Source of the DNA: Chloroflexi bacterium UBA6622
GTDB lineage: Bacteria; Chloroflexota; UBA11872
DNA: 20,315 bases
Reading direction: 5' to 3'
Assembly (NCBI GenBank): GCA_002433065.1
Contig: DJHK01000028.1
Span: 123,933-144,247, forward strand
Shown here: positions 1 through 7,495 of the stretch, in pieces
Layout of the letters: each line of letters begins with the position of its first letter
Numbering within the stretch: position 1 is the stretch's first letter
Program-made: the position numbers and the translations under genes
The notes under the pieces: generated by a model
The model's database searches: none
The model's input: the letters and a program-made list of their open reading frames with translations, nothing else
What the model was told of the DNA's origin: nothing

Positions 1-34
1 CGCTCGTCAGGCGCTTTAGGGCTGTAGAAAAGGG

Positions 35-1018
35 CTAGGCACGAGATTTTCTGGGTTGGGCGGCGAGCCGGGCGGTAAGGATTTCCAACTGCGCTTTGTC
101 GTCGGTCCTGCCTGACTTCAAAGCGATGTCAGTTCTTATCACTTCCGCGTACATTGCAGCAACCAGACGGTCAGACATGAAGTGGGCACGGCGCGCAAGT
201 GCTTGGGCTCTAAATTTCGGAACGCGAGCTGCGTGAGCTACATCCTGAGCATTTCCTCCATCGGCTACGATTTTCCGAGCGATGGCGAGCTTTCGAAGAT
301 TTGTTGTGATGTCCGACATGATCAGTGCGGGTGCGGTTTCCATGGAGAGCATGTCGTCGAGGACGCTAAGCGCTTTCTCAGCGTTATGGTCGGCCACCGC
401 ATTTATATATTCCCATCGTGAATGCTCGCCGATCGCAGCTGCCGCGATATCAACATCGCTTTCTTGGATCTCGCCACTAAAACCGCGATAGGCGGCAAGT
501 TTTGCGATCTCGCTCTCGATCATGTCAGCGTTAGTGGTTACAAGTTCAATCAGTCTTTCGGCGGCAGCGGACGATAGATCAACACCTAAATCTCGTGCAA
601 TGGATTTAGCATAACGGGTGGCTTCGGCAGAAGTTAGCGGTTTGAATCGTTGGATAGTGGCGCCGTGTTGAGCTAATGCTTCGAAGGCCTTAGCTCGAGT
701 AATCATTCCTCTGTCGTCAAGATTCAGGTATACCGATATTGCGAGGTCACATGAGGAATTGTTCGCATTCATAAACTCGGTTAGCCATGCAATTAATTGT
801 TTCCGCCGCGGTCCTACAGAGGGGGCATTTTCGAGATATACCCGCCGTCGATCACCGAACATCGAAATAGTGCCGCAGGCATCGTTTAGTTCAACGAGTC
901 CGTCCCGAACTCCGTCCAGTTGGACGAACTCCAAATCATCCGTGTTTGGTCGGCCGAGCACGGTATGCACGGATTTTTGGAGTCGAGAACCTCGTTCGCC
1001 GAGGAATATCGTCAGCAC
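35..1018 (-). CDS. holA: DNA polymerase III delta subunit
   Basis: Delta is the clamp-loader subunit that opens the beta sliding clamp and works with delta' and tau/gamma in the replisome. The 327-residue product has the usual length of the family. It opens with a degenerate AAA+ P-loop region (FLGERGSR near residue 5), followed by a helix-rich lid (SAEATRYAKSIARDLGVDLSS region, about residues 125-145) and the C-terminal collar domain that oligomerises. The start is a GTG at 1016-1018; an N-terminus of MLTIFLGE fits the family better than any internal ATG. I see no clear ribosome binding site before it. The gene is divergent from the aminotransferase gene at 1169, with 150 bases between them. 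In many bacteria holA lies next to rpsT, but only 34 bases are visible past its stop, too few to identify a neighbour. The assignment rests on overall pattern and length. Confidence 0.87.
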   Translation of the reverse strand: MLTIFLGERGSRLQKSVHTVLGRPNTDDLEFVQLDGVRDGLVELNDACGTISMFGDRRRVYLENAPSVGPRRKQLIAWLTEFMNANNSSCDLAISVYLNLDDRGMITRAKAFEALAQHGATIQRFKPLTSAEATRYAKSIARDLGVDLSSAAAERLIELVTTNADMIESEIAKLAAYRGFSGEIQESDVDIAAAAIGEHSRWEYINAVADHNAEKALSVLDDMLSMETAPALIMSDITTNLRKLAIARKIVADGGNAQDVAHAARVPKFRAQALARRAHFMSDRLVAAMYAEVIRTDIALKSGRTDDKAQLEILTARLAAQPRKSRA

Positions 1019-1052
1019 CGATGCAGCCTACGCGGATGCTTACCATGATGCG

Positions 1053-1072
1053 AATTTGGGTTTTTCCAAATT
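1053..1072. repeat. Inverted repeat in the holA/aminotransferase divergent gap
   Basis: AATTTGG (1053-1059) and CCAAATT (1066-1072) form a perfect 7-bp inverted repeat with a T-rich 6-base spacer, lying in the 150-base gap between two divergent genes. It could be an operator or a weak hairpin; no T-run of terminator type follows. No convincing -35/-10 pair was found in the rest of the gap. Confidence 0.3.
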
Positions 1073-1168
1073 GTTTTGGCACCATTGAAATGTTCTTGTT
1101 TATGTACATAAAGATTTACGGATCCCGTCGTCGTGGCGTGGGTTGTTTGTACAACACAGAGGCGATTC

Positions 1169-2494
1169 ATGAGCACCCAGAGCGATCGTGGAACTATCGA
1201 GCAGGCATTTAAAGGTAAGGCTCCCGGCTCCGCCCACCTTTATGATCGAGCTAGGGCAGTTCTTGCGGGCGGTGTTACTCACGACACCAGAATTCATGCG
1301 CCCTTTCCGATCATGGTTCAGCGGGCACTAGGTGCGCGCAAATGGGATGTCGATGGCAACGAATATATTGATTACACCATGGGGCATGGCGCGCTAATTC
1401 TGGGGCATAGTCACCCTGTTCAAGTTCAGGCAGTTCGGGAGCAGATCGAGTTGGGGACGCATTATGGTGCGAGTCACGAACTGGAAATTCGGTGGGCTGA
1501 ACAAATCAAGCGGATGGTTCCGAGCATCGAAAAGCTACGCTTTCACTCATCCGGTACGGAAGCCACGCACATGGCCATGCGTTTAGCAAGGTCATACACC
1601 GGCCGCGATCGCATCATAAAGTTTGAGGGGCATTTTCACGGGTGGCATGACTACGCCACGGTCGCTGTAGAGGAACCTTATGATGTGCCAATGTCCAGTG
1701 GGGTGCCAGTGGCTACGCGGAGCACTGTCACAGCCTTGCCGGCAGATTTGGATCGTGTCCGAGAAGAACTGGTTAGAGGTGATGTTGCGGCGGTAATTGT
1801 TGAACCGAGTGGCCCGTCGTGGGGAGCCGTTCCATTTCCGACGGACTTTGTTGAGGGTCTTCGTCGACTGACGACAGAACACGATACCGTGTTGATCCTT
1901 GATGAAGTTGTCACAGGATTTCGGATGTCTCCGGGCGGATTTCAGGTGCGTGCTGGCATCACACCAGAGCTCACGACGATGGCCAAGATCGTGGCCGGAG
2001 GTCTTCCGGGTGCTGCTGTTGGAGGCCGTGCCGAGATTATGGATCGGTTGGAAAAAAGGGACGATCCTGCTTGGGACCGTGGAGAGCGGATTGCACATCC
2101 CGGCACCTATAACGCGAATCCGATATCGGCCGCTGCTGGTGCCGCCGTCCTCGAACATATTGCTGACGGTCGGGTACATGAACGTATCAATGAATTGGGG
2201 AGCCAGCTTCGTCACGGTTTGCAGGCTGTGTTTGATCGGCACGACATAGGTGCTGTGGTTTATGGTGAAACGTCCTATTGGCATGTAAGTCTCACGGGGC
2301 AGCCTGCGAAATCTGGCTGGCCAGGTGCCGGGGGTGCGGCTCTGAAACGGGCTCTTCTCAATGAAGGTGTGCATCTAATTTCGAATGGGGGCTTTGTCAG
2401 TGACTCGCACGAGGAGGCTGATATTGAGCAAACGACGATTGCGTTTGATGTGGCGCTGACAGCGGTTGTTGGCGAGGGATATCTTGCTGGTTGA
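1169..2494 (+). CDS. Class-III PLP aminotransferase, glutamate-1-semialdehyde aminomutase-like
   Basis: This is a fold-type I PLP enzyme of the HemL/class-III aminotransferase family, 441 residues from the chosen start. Seen: the N-terminal GGVTHDTR and DVDGNEYIDY motifs, ILGHSHP, the HSSGTEA phosphate-binding turn, GHFHGWHD, ILDEVVTGFR (PLP-ring Asp), and TTMAKIVAGGLPG, whose lysine (about K273) should form the Schiff base. The overall order matches HemL, but the substrate-facing segments differ from tetrapyrrole-pathway HemL (GGVTHDTRIHAP in place of GGVNSPVRAF, and a SYWHVSL segment near the C-terminus). A specific role in 5-aminolevulinate synthesis is therefore doubtful; an aminotransferase or aminomutase acting on another amino acid is likelier. 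The ATG at 1169 is preferred over an upstream in-frame ATG because AGAGG lies 6 bases ahead. A RidA gene follows after 18 bases, a sensible partner for a PLP enzyme that leaks enamine/imine intermediates. Confidence 0.82.
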   Translation: MSTQSDRGTIEQAFKGKAPGSAHLYDRARAVLAGGVTHDTRIHAPFPIMVQRALGARKWDVDGNEYIDYTMGHGALILGHSHPVQVQAVREQIELGTHYGASHELEIRWAEQIKRMVPSIEKLRFHSSGTEATHMAMRLARSYTGRDRIIKFEGHFHGWHDYATVAVEEPYDVPMSSGVPVATRSTVTALPADLDRVREELVRGDVAAVIVEPSGPSWGAVPFPTDFVEGLRRLTTEHDTVLILDEVVTGFRMSPGGFQVRAGITPELTTMAKIVAGGLPGAAVGGRAEIMDRLEKRDDPAWDRGERIAHPGTYNANPISAAAGAAVLEHIADGRVHERINELGSQLRHGLQAVFDRHDIGAVVYGETSYWHVSLTGQPAKSGWPGAGGAALKRALLNEGVHLISNGGFVSDSHEEADIEQTTIAFDVALTAVVGEGYLAG

Positions 2495-2512
2495 TGAAAA
2501 GGAATGTGACCT

Positions 2513-2974
2513 ATGAAGATTGAAGCCAAGCTTGCAGAGATGGGCATTGAGCCACCTGAACCATCGATTCCAGACACGTTACCGCTGCGGGCGTGGAACG
2601 TGAGCGGAAATCTTGTTTATCTATCCGGGGCAGGGCCTACCGATGAGGCTGGGAATACACCGATTGGGAAAGTGGGTCGTGACTTTGACGCCATTGAGGC
2701 CGCTGGGTTTGCTCAGTCAATCGCGGTTGCTCATCTGGGGGTTCTCAAAGACGCTCTGGGTGATCTCGATCGAGTGATTCAGATAGTCAAGGTGCTTGGC
2801 ATGGTTAATTGCACCGAGGATTTCACGGAACATCCGATGGTGATCAACGGCTATTCAGACTTGTTTGTTGAGTTGTGGGGAGAGAATGGTAGGCATGCGC
2901 GTTCTGCTATTGGTATGGCGCAATTGCCTGGTGGAATGGCTGTTGAGATCGAGGCTATCGTGGAATTTATGTAG
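2513..2974 (+). CDS. RidA/YjgF/UK114-family imine deaminase
   Basis: RidA-type proteins hydrolyse reactive enamines/imines such as 2-aminoacrylate that escape from PLP enzymes, acting as cytoplasmic trimers. The 153-residue product ends in RSAIGMAQLPGGMAVEIEAI, the conserved family signature; the arginine near residue 130 matches the active-site Arg. The N-terminal extension (KLAEMGIEPPEP) and length above the roughly 125-residue canonical RidA suggest the longer YjgF-like subgroup rather than RidA proper. The start is well supported by AAGGA 9 bases upstream. It lies 18 bases after the class-III aminotransferase gene and is probably co-transcribed, so it may protect against or process that enzyme's product. 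Exact substrate is not evident. Confidence 0.85.
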   Translation: MKIEAKLAEMGIEPPEPSIPDTLPLRAWNVSGNLVYLSGAGPTDEAGNTPIGKVGRDFDAIEAAGFAQSIAVAHLGVLKDALGDLDRVIQIVKVLGMVNCTEDFTEHPMVINGYSDLFVELWGENGRHARSAIGMAQLPGGMAVEIEAIVEFM

Positions 2975-3016
2975 AACGGGTTGAAAATATGGGTTGTGCT
3001 AAGAGTTCTAGGTTGG

Positions 3017-3643
3017 TCAGTTCGATGGAGTATCCGACTCGTTAGCCCAGCCCACTGGAACTTCAACGGCAATGACATTCCGGCTATTTCGAAGGTCAGG
3101 TACGGGAATGCGAACGTACCCATGAGTCATTCCGAAATTGAGTATCCGCTTGGTGAGTGCGACGTCGTGGGTGCAGTACTGGATCACCTTCGCACGACTT
3201 TCTTGATCTCCGGAGCGCCAAAGTCGAACAGCCTCGGTGCCATCTGGAAGCAACTTTTCTTCACCGAACATCGTGTGTGCGATGTTGTTAAGGCTCATCC
3301 CTTTACGTCGACCTGTAATCCGCTGTAAATCTTCAAAAAGGTCAAGGGAGGTATGGTGAAGTTGGTTTACCACGCCATATGCTGATAACACTGCCAGATC
3401 AAACCTCTTTGAGTTAAACCCAATAACTCGTGGAAAAGTGTTCAGGTAACAGATCAGCTGGTGGGCATCAGCCTCGTGCCACACGGTTTCAACATTCTGG
3501 TCATCAACAGTTACTGCTACCGCAAGGCCAAAGTCCTTGATGTTTTTCCACCCGCCATCCACTTCGTGGCTGAGACGTAACGTCTCTACGTCGAACACGA
3601 CGTATCGGGACCTGTCGGTTCTGGTTGGGGGATCGGTTGCCAT
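3017..3643 (-). CDS. Orphan DEDDy-type 3'-5' exonuclease (RNase H-like fold)
   Basis: The 208-residue product carries the three exonuclease motifs of the DEDD superfamily: FDVET (D18, E20), GFNSKRFDL (N77, D82) and YCTHD (Y156, D160). The YxxxD form of the third motif places it in the DEDDy group, as in proofreading domains and the YprB/MrfB-like predicted exonucleases. These four acidic residues should bind two metal ions and cut single-stranded nucleic acid from the 3' end. No polymerase or helicase domain is fused and none is encoded nearby; related proteins often accompany a DEAD/DEAH helicase. The gene converges on the RidA gene (42-base gap) and is divergent from the T-box/ilv transcript. 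The start at 3643 has no visible ribosome binding site, so the N-terminus is provisional. Biological role unknown; DNA repair or RNA processing are both possible. Confidence 0.75.
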   Translation of the reverse strand: MATDPPTRTDRSRYVVFDVETLRLSHEVDGGWKNIKDFGLAVAVTVDDQNVETVWHEADAHQLICYLNTFPRVIGFNSKRFDLAVLSAYGVVNQLHHTSLDLFEDLQRITGRRKGMSLNNIAHTMFGEEKLLPDGTEAVRLWRSGDQESRAKVIQYCTHDVALTKRILNFGMTHGYVRIPVPDLRNSRNVIAVEVPVGWANESDTPSN

Positions 3644-3794
3644 TAGTGCATTATGACGGAGTTACTTCCAACCATAAAAAACACGTTCATTCGGCAAAAA
3701 TGCCTTGCCGGCCGGTAGGCCCACTGCTAGTGTTTGGTCTGCCAGTTTGGCTTGACCTGTCTCTAGTTTACGTGGCTGTCTGGTCTGGTTGGCA

Positions 3795-4050
3795 ATCATA
3801 GGAAGCGAATGAAGCGTTGACGGGGAAGAGTAAGCTCCCCGGAGTGTCCAGAGCGAGCCGGGTTTGGTGGGAGCCGGTGGATTCTCCGAGCTGAACGTCA
3901 CCCCTGAGCTGACTGGCTGAAAGGAAGCTGTGTAAGCCAGTCCGGTGCCCTCCGAAACTGGGAGAATGAAGTGGTCCGAATATTGATCGGGCAAGCGGGG
4001 TGGTACCGCGGGTTGTATACCCGTCCCTAGAGCAAGGGACGGGTTTTTTA
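3795..4050 (+). ncRNA. T-box riboswitch upstream of ilvB
   Basis: T-box leaders sense uncharged tRNA and let transcription continue. Seen: the T-box core AGCGGGGTGGTACCGCGG (3994-4011), whose TGGT would pair with the tRNA 3' end ACCA; a Stem I with GGGG (3822-3825)/CCCC (3901-3904) below and AGCTC (3833-3837)/GAGCT (3888-3892) above the specifier loop; AGTA (3829-3832) on the 5' side; the distal CAGAGCGAGCCGG/GGTGGGAGCCGG region (3850-3878); and an 8-bp helix 3911-3918/3935-3942 resembling Stem III. The specifier strand reads GAACGTCA (3893-3900). GTC (Val, 3897-3899) followed by a purine is the preferred specifier, but CGT is the other register. The antiterminator would use CGGGT/ACCCG and GGGG/TCCC, competing with the terminator at 4020-4049. 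The 5' boundary is approximate. I found no convincing promoter in 3644-3794; TTGACC at 3752 lacks a good -10. Confidence 0.9.
4020..4049 (+). terminator. Intrinsic terminator of the T-box
   Basis: CCCGTCCCT (4020-4028) and AGGGACGGG (4035-4043) form a perfect 9-bp GC-rich stem with a 6-base loop, directly followed by six T (4044-4049). The 5' arm overlaps the sequence needed to pair with the T-box antiterminator, so the two structures exclude each other. This is the off-state stop of the ilv operon. Confidence 0.93.
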
Positions 4051-4086
4051 TTGGTCGGCTTTTACGTCGAAAAAGGATGGATGGTA

Positions 4087-4167
4087 ATGAGTCAGGTCGC
4101 GAAGAGGCAAGGAGCGCGTTGTGCGCTGAGCCTAGCGGTCACCGTACCCGGCGGAGCCGCCGGATAA
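4087..4167 (+). CDS. Candidate leader peptide, 26 residues, before ilvB
   Basis: A short ORF lies after the T-box terminator and before ilvB. It starts with ATG preceded by AAGGA (4073-4077) at a 9-base spacing, the same arrangement seen before leuA and the RidA gene. The product begins MSQVAKRQ and contains ALSLAVTVPG, with Leu (CTG, CTA) and Val (GTC, GTA) codons at positions 14, 16, 18 and 20, just before a GC-rich hairpin that includes the last codons. This looks like the leader peptides that control ilv operons by ribosome stalling, but the Leu/Val density is modest and there is no obvious second T-run terminator. Chance ORF is a real alternative; an overlapping ATG at 4077 opens another short frame. 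Confidence 0.35.
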   Translation: MSQVAKRQGARCALSLAVTVPGGAAG

Positions 4168-4181
4168 CCGTCGTCTCCGCC
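4148..4181 (+). promoter_or_regulatory. Mutually exclusive hairpins in the ilvB leader
   Basis: CCGGCGG (4148-4154) can pair with CCGCCGG (4157-4163), while the overlapping GGCGGAG (4150-4156) can pair with CTCCGCC (4175-4181), 7 bp with an 18-base loop. The two helices share six bases of the 5' arm and cannot coexist. A smaller hairpin AGCGC/GCGCT (4113-4117/4123-4127) precedes them within the candidate leader peptide. Downstream, TGAG/CTCA (4218-4221/4227-4230) abuts the AGGAG ribosome binding site of ilvB. The pattern is what a translation-coupled switch would look like; function is inferred. Confidence 0.4.
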
Positions 4182-4243
4182 TAACGCAACAGGGTTAAAG
4201 CACCACCTATTTTTGTTTGAGTTTTTCTCAGGAGTCCCAAGTA

Positions 4244-5974
4244 ATGTCTTCTACTAATGGCCGGTCGACAAATGTTGTGAATACCGATTCGCAGATTGCT
4301 CGGAGCGGCGGTGATGTTGTATGTGACGCGATTCTCGAGGCCGGTGTTGATGTGGTCTTTGGCATGCCAGGTGGGGCTTCGCTTCCCTTCTACGATGCGC
4401 TGTATCGATATCAAGACCGGATTCGACATGTTTTGATTCGTCATGAACAGGCTGCTGGATTTGCTGCGAACGGTTATGCACGGGCCACTGGAAAAGTGGG
4501 TGTTGCCACTAGTACATCTGGTCCTGGGGCAACCAACTTAGTGACCTGTATGGCTAATGACATGATGGACTCGGTTGGCGTGGTCTATATCACGGGACAA
4601 GTGGCCCGACCTGCCATTGGATCTGACGCATTTCAAGAGACAGACATTACAGGCATTTCCATACCTGTAACCAAGCACAGTTACCTTGTACTCGATGTGG
4701 ACGATTTGCCCCGGGTAATGAAGGAAGCATTTTATATTGCCTCGAGTGGTCGTCCTGGCCCCGTCCATGTTGACATTCCGAAAGATGTGTTTGTCGAGAC
4801 GACAACGTGCACCGCGCCGCAGTCACTGGATCTTCGCGGCTACATCACGCCCACGGCCGGTGATGCGGCGTTGGTGGCTCGTGCAGCCGAGGTTATCAAC
4901 GCGGCTGATCGGCCCATCATCATGGCTGGTCACGGCATAGATATTTCCGGTGCGGCTGAACAACTGTTCGCGTTAGCGACTCGAGGAAACATTCCTGTTG
5001 TTTCTACGTTGCATGGGGTCGGAACTTTTCCTGAGACCCATCCCCTGTCGTTTGGAATGCTTGGCATGCACGGGTTGGCCTACGCGAATTTTGCTATGGG
5101 GAAAACCGATTGCATTATTGGCCTAGGGACCAGATTTGACGATCGTGCTGTGGGGAAGGTTGAAGAGTTTGGTCCGGATGCCAAAGTTGTCCATATCGAC
5201 GTTGATCCAGCTGAGATTGGCAAAGTGCTAGCGACTGACGTGCCAATCGTCGGTGACTTAAAGATGACTCTTGAGCGTTTATTACCCTTAATAAATCATC
5301 ATGATCGTAAAGCTTGGTTTAGCCAGCTTGATTCATGGCGCGGGCGCCATCGATCGTTGGATATTCCTGAGAGTCCAGAATCCGTTCTTCCTCAGGAAGT
5401 TGTTCGGGCAATCTACGAGGTTTCTGGCGGGGATGCGCGCGTGATTGCGGATGTTGGTCAGAACCAAATGTGGGCGGCCCAGCATTTTTGGTATGAAAAG
5501 CCACGAATGTTCTTTAGTGCTGGGGGTTTAGGTCCAATGGGATATGCCTTGCCCGCTGCTATGGGTGTGAAGTTGGCTGATGACCGTCGTGATGTCTGGT
5601 GTGTGACTGGCGATGGTGGTCTGTTGATCAATATTCAGGAGTTCAACACCTTGGCTGCTGAAGGTATCAATCTGAAGGTGGCCATTCTTAACAATGCCCA
5701 TCTTGGAATGATTCGTCAGTGGCAGGAATTCTTTTATGAGGGTCGATATATGGGGGCGTATCTGGACAACCCAGATTTTGCTGCTGTTGCTAAATCGTTT
5801 GGTTTGCACGGCGTGGGTGCAACGACGCGTGAGGAAATGAATTCGGCTATAGAGATGGCCCATGCGCATGATGGGCCAGTGGTGCTTGATTTGCATGTTG
5901 ACCAAGTCGAGAACGTCTATCCGATGATTGTTCCAGGAACTGGTGTGGCTAGCGTGATCGAGGATCCTCGATGA
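4244..5974 (+). CDS. ilvB: Acetolactate synthase large (catalytic) subunit
   Basis: Acetohydroxyacid synthase condenses two pyruvates to 2-acetolactate (valine/leucine) or pyruvate with 2-oxobutyrate to acetohydroxybutyrate (isoleucine), using ThDP, Mg2+ and FAD. The 576-residue product has the N-terminal ThDP pyrimidine domain with the catalytic Glu in IRHEQAAGFAANGYAR (E68), a central FAD-binding domain (GLGTRFDDRAVG region), and the C-terminal ThDP motif GDGG (G456-D457-G458) running to NN at 483-484. Length is typical. The start is ATG 4244, with AGGAG (4230-4234) 9 bases before; an in-frame TTG at 4217 is rejected. It opens the branched-chain amino acid operon behind the T-box and overlaps ilvN by 4 bases (ATGA), implying coupled translation of the two subunits. 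Confidence 0.96.
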   Translation: MSSTNGRSTNVVNTDSQIARSGGDVVCDAILEAGVDVVFGMPGGASLPFYDALYRYQDRIRHVLIRHEQAAGFAANGYARATGKVGVATSTSGPGATNLVTCMANDMMDSVGVVYITGQVARPAIGSDAFQETDITGISIPVTKHSYLVLDVDDLPRVMKEAFYIASSGRPGPVHVDIPKDVFVETTTCTAPQSLDLRGYITPTAGDAALVARAAEVINAADRPIIMAGHGIDISGAAEQLFALATRGNIPVVSTLHGVGTFPETHPLSFGMLGMHGLAYANFAMGKTDCIIGLGTRFDDRAVGKVEEFGPDAKVVHIDVDPAEIGKVLATDVPIVGDLKMTLERLLPLINHHDRKAWFSQLDSWRGRHRSLDIPESPESVLPQEVVRAIYEVSGGDARVIADVGQNQMWAAQHFWYEKPRMFFSAGGLGPMGYALPAAMGVKLADDRRDVWCVTGDGGLLINIQEFNTLAAEGINLKVAILNNAHLGMIRQWQEFFYEGRYMGAYLDNPDFAAVAKSFGLHGVGATTREEMNSAIEMAHAHDGPVVLDLHVDQVENVYPMIVPGTGVASVIEDPR

Positions 5975-6486
5975 GCGAACCTCAGGTGCATACGCTTGTC
6001 GCTACTGTTCAGGATCATCCTGGGGTCTTGACTCGGGTGGCGAGTCTTTTCCGACGACGTGGCTTTAATATTGCTAGCTTGGCGGTCGGGCATTCGGAGG
6101 AGCCTGGATATTCTCGGATGACGATTGCTGTCGAGGGCTCGGCCGATGAGGTCAGCCAGTGTGAAAAGCAGCTGTACAAGTTGATCGAGGTGGATTCAGT
6201 TCGGAACCTGACTGGGACTGCGGCGATCATATGCGAACTTGCGTTGATCAAGATTCGAGTCAGTGCGCGTAGCGATGAACTGGATAAGGTTACGCGTAAC
6301 CATGGCGGTGAGATTGTGGATCGTAGTGAATCCTCAATGATTGTGCAGATGCCAGGTGACCAGAAAAGGGTTGATCAGTTTCTCGATGTAATTTCCGGGC
6401 ATCCAGACGCCTGGCTAATTGAAGAGATATCTCGAACAGGTGCGATCGCGATGGCTCGCGGAAGCACTCATGGACGAAATGGATAG
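5971..6486 (+). CDS. ilvN: Acetolactate synthase small (regulatory) subunit
   Basis: This subunit activates the catalytic subunit and carries feedback inhibition by valine. The 171-residue product begins with an ACT domain (HTLVATVQDHPGVLTRVASLFRRRGFNIASLAVG, roughly residues 7-42), followed by the linker and the C-terminal regulatory domain (KIRVSAR...IVDRSESSMIVQMPGD) of the IlvH/IlvN family. Length matches the family. The ATG overlaps the ilvB stop by 4 bases, and AGGA (5961-5964) is placed 6 bases upstream. The C-terminus extends slightly past the IARTG-like element (EISRTGAIAMARG), as usual. ilvC follows 4 bases after its stop when the ilvC start is taken at 6491. Confidence 0.95.
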   Translation: MSEPQVHTLVATVQDHPGVLTRVASLFRRRGFNIASLAVGHSEEPGYSRMTIAVEGSADEVSQCEKQLYKLIEVDSVRNLTGTAAIICELALIKIRVSARSDELDKVTRNHGGEIVDRSESSMIVQMPGDQKRVDQFLDVISGHPDAWLIEEISRTGAIAMARGSTHGRNG

Positions 6487-6490
6487 GGCT

Positions 6491-7495
6491 ATGGATAACA
6501 AAGTTCTTTATGAAAAAGACATTGCGACTGATGAGTTGCAGGGGAAGAAGGTTGCTGTTCTCGGCTACGGGAGTCAGGGCCATGCTCATGCTCTGAATCT
6601 TCGGGATTCTGATGTGGATGTTGTGGTTGGGTTGCGGCCGAACAGTGGGTCTCGTGCGCGCGCCGAGGCGCAGGACTTGTTGGTCTTAGACGTAGCTGAA
6701 GCGGTAGATGCGGCAGAAGCCGTTATGCTGGCGCTTCCTGATCAGGACCAGCCTGCGGTCTATAGTGAACAGATCGCGCCAGCGCTAAGGCCTGGCCATA
6801 TGATTATGTTTGCGCATGGTTTCAACATCCACTATGGCCAAATTCAGGTGCCTGAAAATGTTGATGTGGCGATGGTGGCGCCAAAGGGTCCGGGACACAT
6901 CCTCCGTGATTTGTTTGTTGAAGGCATCGGAGTTCCGGGTCTTGTTGCCGTTCATCAAGATGCAACTGGGCGTGCCCGTGATGTCGCCTTGTCTTATGCC
7001 AAAGGTATAGGGTGCGCTAAAGCTGGTCTTATTGAGACTACTTTTAAGGACGAGACGGAAACTGATCTGTTTGGTGAACAGGTTGTGTTATGTGGTGGTG
7101 TAACTGCCCTCGTCAAGCAAGGGTTTGAGACTCTGGTAGATGCTGGCTATGACCCTCGACTAGCCTATTTCGAATGTTTGCACGAGCTCAAGCTAATTGT
7201 GGATCTGATCTATCAGGGTGGTATTAGCTACATGAGACATTCGATTAGTGACACGGCTGAGTATGGAGATCTTGTATCGGGGCCACGTGTTGTTAACGAG
7301 GGTTCGCGGCGCGCCATGCAGGAGATTCTTTCTGATATTCAGAACGGGAATTTTGCTCGAGACTGGATTCTCGAGAATCAGGCTGGTCGTCCAGCGTACA
7401 ATGCTCTCAAGAAGAAGGATCAAGATCATCCGGTCGAGGTCGTCGGGCGTGATCTACGAAGCATGATGGATTGGCTTCCAGAGACGAGAGAATGA
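6491..7495 (+). CDS. ilvC: Ketol-acid reductoisomerase (class I)
   Basis: IlvC isomerises and reduces acetohydroxyacids to 2,3-dihydroxy acids with NAD(P)H and Mg2+. The 334-residue product has the nucleotide-binding GYGSQGHAHAL near residues 25-35, the cofactor-specificity loop GLRPNS, the DETETDLFGEQ metal site and ECLHELKLIVDLIYQGGI of the knotted C-terminal domain. Absence of the duplicated C-terminal domain makes it the short class I form. The N-terminus is set at 6491 (MDNKVLYEKDIATDEL) because family members start MxxKVxYxKD; earlier in-frame ATGs at 6470 and 6479 lie inside ilvN. AGGG sits only 3 bases before the ATG, so translation may depend on coupling to ilvN. The stop codon overlaps a short ORF (7492-7563) in the gap before leuA. 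Confidence 0.95.
   Translation: MDNKVLYEKDIATDELQGKKVAVLGYGSQGHAHALNLRDSDVDVVVGLRPNSGSRARAEAQDLLVLDVAEAVDAAEAVMLALPDQDQPAVYSEQIAPALRPGHMIMFAHGFNIHYGQIQVPENVDVAMVAPKGPGHILRDLFVEGIGVPGLVAVHQDATGRARDVALSYAKGIGCAKAGLIETTFKDETETDLFGEQVVLCGGVTALVKQGFETLVDAGYDPRLAYFECLHELKLIVDLIYQGGISYMRHSISDTAEYGDLVSGPRVVNEGSRRAMQEILSDIQNGNFARDWILENQAGRPAYNALKKKDQDHPVEVVGRDLRSMMDWLPETRE

Noticed and set aside
1..34. Possible 3' end of rpsT next to holA
   Set aside because: One plus-strand frame ends ARQAL-stop, but five residues are not enough to support a gene.
1592..2374. A 260-codon open frame on the minus strand within the aminotransferase gene
   Set aside because: It is antisense to a gene with clear family motifs, and its product has no recognisable domain.
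3752..3780. TTGACC as the -35 box of the ilv promoter
   Set aside because: No acceptable -10 hexamer lies 16-19 bases downstream, so the promoter was left unassigned.
3662..3994. A 110-codon open frame on the minus strand
   Set aside because: It lies antisense to the T-box, shows no family pattern, and its composition is explained by the structured RNA on the plus strand.
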